This document shows, piece by piece, positions 61,441 through 64,000 of a stretch of DNA of 64,000 nucleotides (position 1 is its first letter; every line of letters starts with the position of its first letter). The notes beneath the pieces were generated by a model. That model ran no database searches. It was given only the letters and a program-made list of their open reading frames with translations, and was not told the origin of the DNA. The DNA is from Bacillota bacterium (GTDB lineage: Bacteria > Bacillota > Bacilli > Paenibacillales > UBA4045), in the NCBI GenBank assembly GCA_023441055.1, contig JAEZQY010000047.1:272457-336456 (forward strand). The letters are read 5' to 3'. The position numbers and the translations under genes are program-made.

Positions 61441-63771
61441 TTAGTTTTGATGCAATTCTCGATATTGACTTGGTGTGAGACCCTCTAACTTCTTGAATAT
61501 ACGGTTGAAATACGTGCCTTGATAGCCGACCATCTCGGCGATCTCATTAATTCGGTGCTCCGTATTCCGCAGGAGCTCCTTGGCCTTGTCCATCCTCACC
61601 TGCGTCAAGTATTCGATGAACGTGATACCGGTTTGGAGCCGGAACGACTTACTTAACGTAAAGTGATTAATTTGAAAATAGTCCGCGCAGCTCTCCAGCG
61701 AGAGCTCCTTGTTAAATTCGCGATGGATCAGGTCGATCACATCTTGTATCAATTGCGACATGCGCCCCTGCTGTTGGGATTCATGCTGGACAAGCTGATC
61801 CAGATAAGGCTCGATCACATGAGTTTTGAAGCCGCTCAGCAGTTCATCCACCTCGCGCAACGCGGAGAGATGCTCGAATGGATTGACCCCCTCTGTGTGG
61901 CCTATCGGTCCGCAGCCCCGCTTAATCAGTGTGTACTGCAGATTACCCAGTAACTGCAGGAGCATCTGCTTTACATGGAACACATTGCCACCCTGCTCCC
62001 GGATCATCTGAATGAATGCGGATAACACGTTGACCGCCTCGGAGCGGTCCTTGCTCTTCAGCGCCTCAATCAATTCATTCTCGAGATGGAACGGGTAGCT
62101 CCAGGAACGATCCGAACTAGGCTGTGTAAATTCGCTCATCGCGATAATTTGATTATCTTCCCTTAAATCGCCATACTGCGTCATATCGAGCGCCATACTC
62201 AGGCGTCCTGGCAGCTCCTCGATACGCTCAGCCGATTCGTCCAAGCAGATCATCGCCTTCAGCTTCAGCATATGATTCAACGCCTCAATCAGCTGTTCCG
62301 CATAGAGATTGAGCTGGTCTTGAAGACTCGGCTCGTCCTGGTCAGCCTCATCATGAATGACAAGTATACCGAATGTAAGATCCTGCAGATTAACTACCTC
62401 TGCCTGGCCGAATTGACGACTTGCCAGCTCCCTGGCAATATTAGAAGCCGCGAAGGTGACAAGCGGCTCATCCCCCTCATGATAGCGGTCCGAAGCTCTA
62501 GAGAACCCTAGCAGCCTGACTGCCGCGAATGCGAACACCTTGCCGCGCAGCTGCCAGCCGAGCTGCTCCATCCGACTTCTCAGCTCCGCCTCTGTCAGAT
62601 AATAGAAGTGCCCCTGCACGAGTTGGGCCATGAAGCCTTCCCGCATCGTCGGCAGCTGATGTGTGAATCGCGCCTTCAGTTGCTCGCTCTCCAGCGTCAG
62701 ACTCTCCCATTTATCCGCGATGAACTCGATCTCATTCTTAATGTCCAGAGTGTCGTGATGATCATCCATGCGGATGAACAGCTTCAGCAGCTTGCGAATG
62801 GGCTCATACACGCGATATGAGATCAAGATAGACAGACCCACAGCCAACATAATGCCGATAGCACTGAACCATATAATTAATTGGGAGATACGCTGCACAG
62901 GCGCTGTAAGCTCCTCCAATGACACCGCAGAAGCCAAAATCCACCTGCCCCCGATGCGGTTCATCGTTCCGTACGACACCGAATACGAGGTTCCTTGGCT
63001 TCGATTCAGGAATGTATCGGATTCATGCTCCTGCAAGGCAGCGAGCGTAAGCTCACGCAGATCGTCTACCTTATCAGCTAGACCGCCGAACTGTGCAATC
63101 AACTCTCCATGACCACTCAGCAAGAGTGCTAGTGATTGCTCTGAATCACCAGTCATCTGGCTGACAAGCTGTTCAATCTTGGCGGTATTGACCATGACGG
63201 CGATATAACCGACGGGCTCCGTGCTGCCGATGGGTAGCTTATGGATGAAGGTCATATGTGAGCCAGCTTCCTCATAATGGGGCACGTGCCCCTGCCAATA
63301 GGTATGGCGCGCGACATTCGCCAGCTCACTGTAAGCTTCGATAATGGCTTCATCCTGCAGCTTCACAATCCCATACGTATCCGAGAGTGCCCAGCCTGGC
63401 TTGCTCAGATATAAGAAAGTATCCAGAATATACGGACTGGACTCCTTCATGCCTGATAACATGCTGAACAGCTCACGAATATAGAAGGGATCATATTCCA
63501 CTTCGACTGTGCGAAGCCGGTTGTCGAACGCGGCATATCTCGCCCAAGTGCTGGTGTTCATCTCAATTTGCGAGAGTGCCTCATTGATGCTGGAGGTCAT
63601 CTGACGATAGCGCTGCTCGTATTGCGCATTCGTGACTTGCTCAACAGAACGTGTTCCGAATACATGGATGCCGGCACCGATGAAGGTAGTCGGTATGCAG
63701 GCCAACAATAAGACCAGAATGAGGATATGCAGGAACAACTTGCGGCGAATTCGGCTCTTAATGTATGCCAT
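61441..63771 (-). CDS. Membrane-bound AraC family sensor-regulator
   Basis: Protein of 776 aa with TM1 near the N-terminus ('LFLHILILVLLLACIPTTFIG'), an extracytoplasmic cache-like domain of about 260 residues, TM2 at about 290-312, a long cytoplasmic part, and a C-terminal AraC helix-turn-helix pair ('LSLESCADYFQINHFTLSKSFRL', 'RINEIAEMVGYQGTYFNRIFKK'). This design is common in Paenibacillus, where it replaces a two-component system. I use ATG 63771, six bases after GAGAGGG; the ATG two codons earlier touches that site. It precedes the sulfatase gene by 16 bp and probably controls it. A group II intron ends 20 nt before its start. Confidence 0.9.
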   Translation of the reverse strand: MAYIKSRIRRKLFLHILILVLLLACIPTTFIGAGIHVFGTRSVEQVTNAQYEQRYRQMTSSINEALSQIEMNTSTWARYAAFDNRLRTVEVEYDPFYIRELFSMLSGMKESSPYILDTFLYLSKPGWALSDTYGIVKLQDEAIIEAYSELANVARHTYWQGHVPHYEEAGSHMTFIHKLPIGSTEPVGYIAVMVNTAKIEQLVSQMTGDSEQSLALLLSGHGELIAQFGGLADKVDDLRELTLAALQEHESDTFLNRSQGTSYSVSYGTMNRIGGRWILASAVSLEELTAPVQRISQLIIWFSAIGIMLAVGLSILISYRVYEPIRKLLKLFIRMDDHHDTLDIKNEIEFIADKWESLTLESEQLKARFTHQLPTMREGFMAQLVQGHFYYLTEAELRSRMEQLGWQLRGKVFAFAAVRLLGFSRASDRYHEGDEPLVTFAASNIARELASRQFGQAEVVNLQDLTFGILVIHDEADQDEPSLQDQLNLYAEQLIEALNHMLKLKAMICLDESAERIEELPGRLSMALDMTQYGDLREDNQIIAMSEFTQPSSDRSWSYPFHLENELIEALKSKDRSEAVNVLSAFIQMIREQGGNVFHVKQMLLQLLGNLQYTLIKRGCGPIGHTEGVNPFEHLSALREVDELLSGFKTHVIEPYLDQLVQHESQQQGRMSQLIQDVIDLIHREFNKELSLESCADYFQINHFTLSKSFRLQTGITFIEYLTQVRMDKAKELLRNTEHRINEIAEMVGYQGTYFNRIFKKLEGLTPSQYRELHQN

Positions 63772-63791
63772 GCCCATCCCTCTCTCTATAA

Positions 63792-64000
63792 ATCGAGTAG
63801 GAGGAGGCGCCTAGCCTCCGTCCTCTCACACCACCGTACATGCGGGTCCGCATACGGCGGTTCCAAAAGGTTTACAAAGCTCCAAATAACGAGTAAGCAA
63901 ACTTTTCAGCCCTTTCGCTTCCCAAAAGGAAGTCGGGAGGGCGTTATTTGTGTTTCGAGACATTTCCCACGCTCCGCGTCTGGAGTTGGCCATAACGAAA
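63792..64000 (-). mobile_element. Group II intron, 3' part (domains IV end, V and VI), truncated by window
   Basis: On the minus strand domain V is at 63830-63861: ACCGCCGTA pairs with TACGGTGGT, and the inner UGCG/CGCA hairpin is followed by a UG bulge, with triad CGC as in bacterial class C introns (family knowledge). Domain VI follows, with the GGAGGC/GCCTCC stem and a bulged A at 63798, seven bases before the 3' end. The intron ends ...CTACTCGAT at 63792, fitting the 3' AY rule. The rest, with the reverse transcriptase, lies beyond base 64000. Confidence 0.82.
63826..63999 (-). CDS. ltrA: Group II intron reverse transcriptase/maturase, C-terminal end
   Basis: The frame is open from the right edge (63999) to the TGA at 63826-63828, 57 residues. 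It contains 'MANSRRGAWEMS' and 'LPTSFWEAKGLKSLLTRYLEL', typical of the C-terminal tail of group II intron-encoded proteins. The last 10 or so codons run through domain V, so the protein end and the catalytic RNA core share bases. The bulk (RT, maturase X domain) is outside the window, so whether the protein is intact cannot be told. Confidence 0.75.
   Translation of the reverse strand, partial: FVMANSRRGAWEMSRNTNNALPTSFWEAKGLKSLLTRYLELCKPFGTAVCGPACTVV

Overview
The window reads as a chromosomal segment of a Gram-positive, spore-former-type bacterium, most likely Paenibacillus or a close relative. Reasons: strong AGGAGG-type ribosome binding sites with frequent GTG/TTG starts, CcpA-like cre sites, several CUT1 sugar ABC transporters with a DUF5696 protein and an NHL/Yip1 membrane protein between them, PadR-DUF2812 and sigma-DUF4179 gene pairs, a ZTP riboswitch before folD, and a Firmicutes-style group II intron end. 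No rRNA, tRNA or CRISPR array was seen. Assignments rest on motif recognition by eye; no database search was run.

Layout. 1-9.3 kb: end of a MATE exporter, an MFS transporter, manganese pyrophosphatase ppaC, a MarR-controlled heterodimeric ABC exporter, and an OmpR/EnvZ-type two-component system. 9.3-28 kb: a carbohydrate region read leftwards. A CcpA-type promoter drives one ATPase, a very large solute-binding protein, two complete permease pairs, an NHL-TPR-Yip1 membrane protein and a DUF5696 protein. Upstream lies a second unit (FAD oxidoreductase, lipoprotein solute-binding protein, sialidase-like protein, alpha/beta hydrolase) with an AraC regulator in front. 28-36.4 kb: a second heterodimeric ABC exporter, an ECF-like sigma/anti-sigma pair and a SNF2 helicase. 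36.4-37 kb: a gene-free stretch with three kinds of repeats. 37-39.5 kb: ZTP riboswitch, folD, a DJ-1/PfpI protein and a eukaryotic-type hisA, all in one direction. 39.5-44.6 kb: SDR dehydrogenase, AraC regulator, aldo/keto reductase plus zinc alcohol dehydrogenase, and a PadR-DUF2812 pair with clear operators.

44.6-59.9 kb is the most unusual region: a leftward catabolic operon beginning at a strong sigma-A promoter. It encodes a tripartite tricarboxylate transporter (TctC-B-A), a FrdA-like flavoprotein with a stand-alone 2Fe-2S protein, an M20 amidohydrolase, an MmgE/PrpD protein, an adenylosuccinate-lyase-type C-N lyase, an aspartoacylase-like deacylase, a GNAT acetyltransferase and a nitroreductase. 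After a hairpin-repeat spacer follow a benzoylformate-decarboxylase-like enzyme and a succinate-semialdehyde-type dehydrogenase. The PrpD-lyase pair recalls iminodisuccinate epimerase and lyase, so I propose uptake and breakdown of an N-substituted aspartate or other aminopolycarboxylate, feeding fumarate and an amine into metabolism.

60-64 kb: a cysteine-type sulfatase, a large membrane-bound AraC-family sensor-regulator, and the 3' end of a group II intron that stops 20 nt before that regulator's start codon and runs off the right edge.
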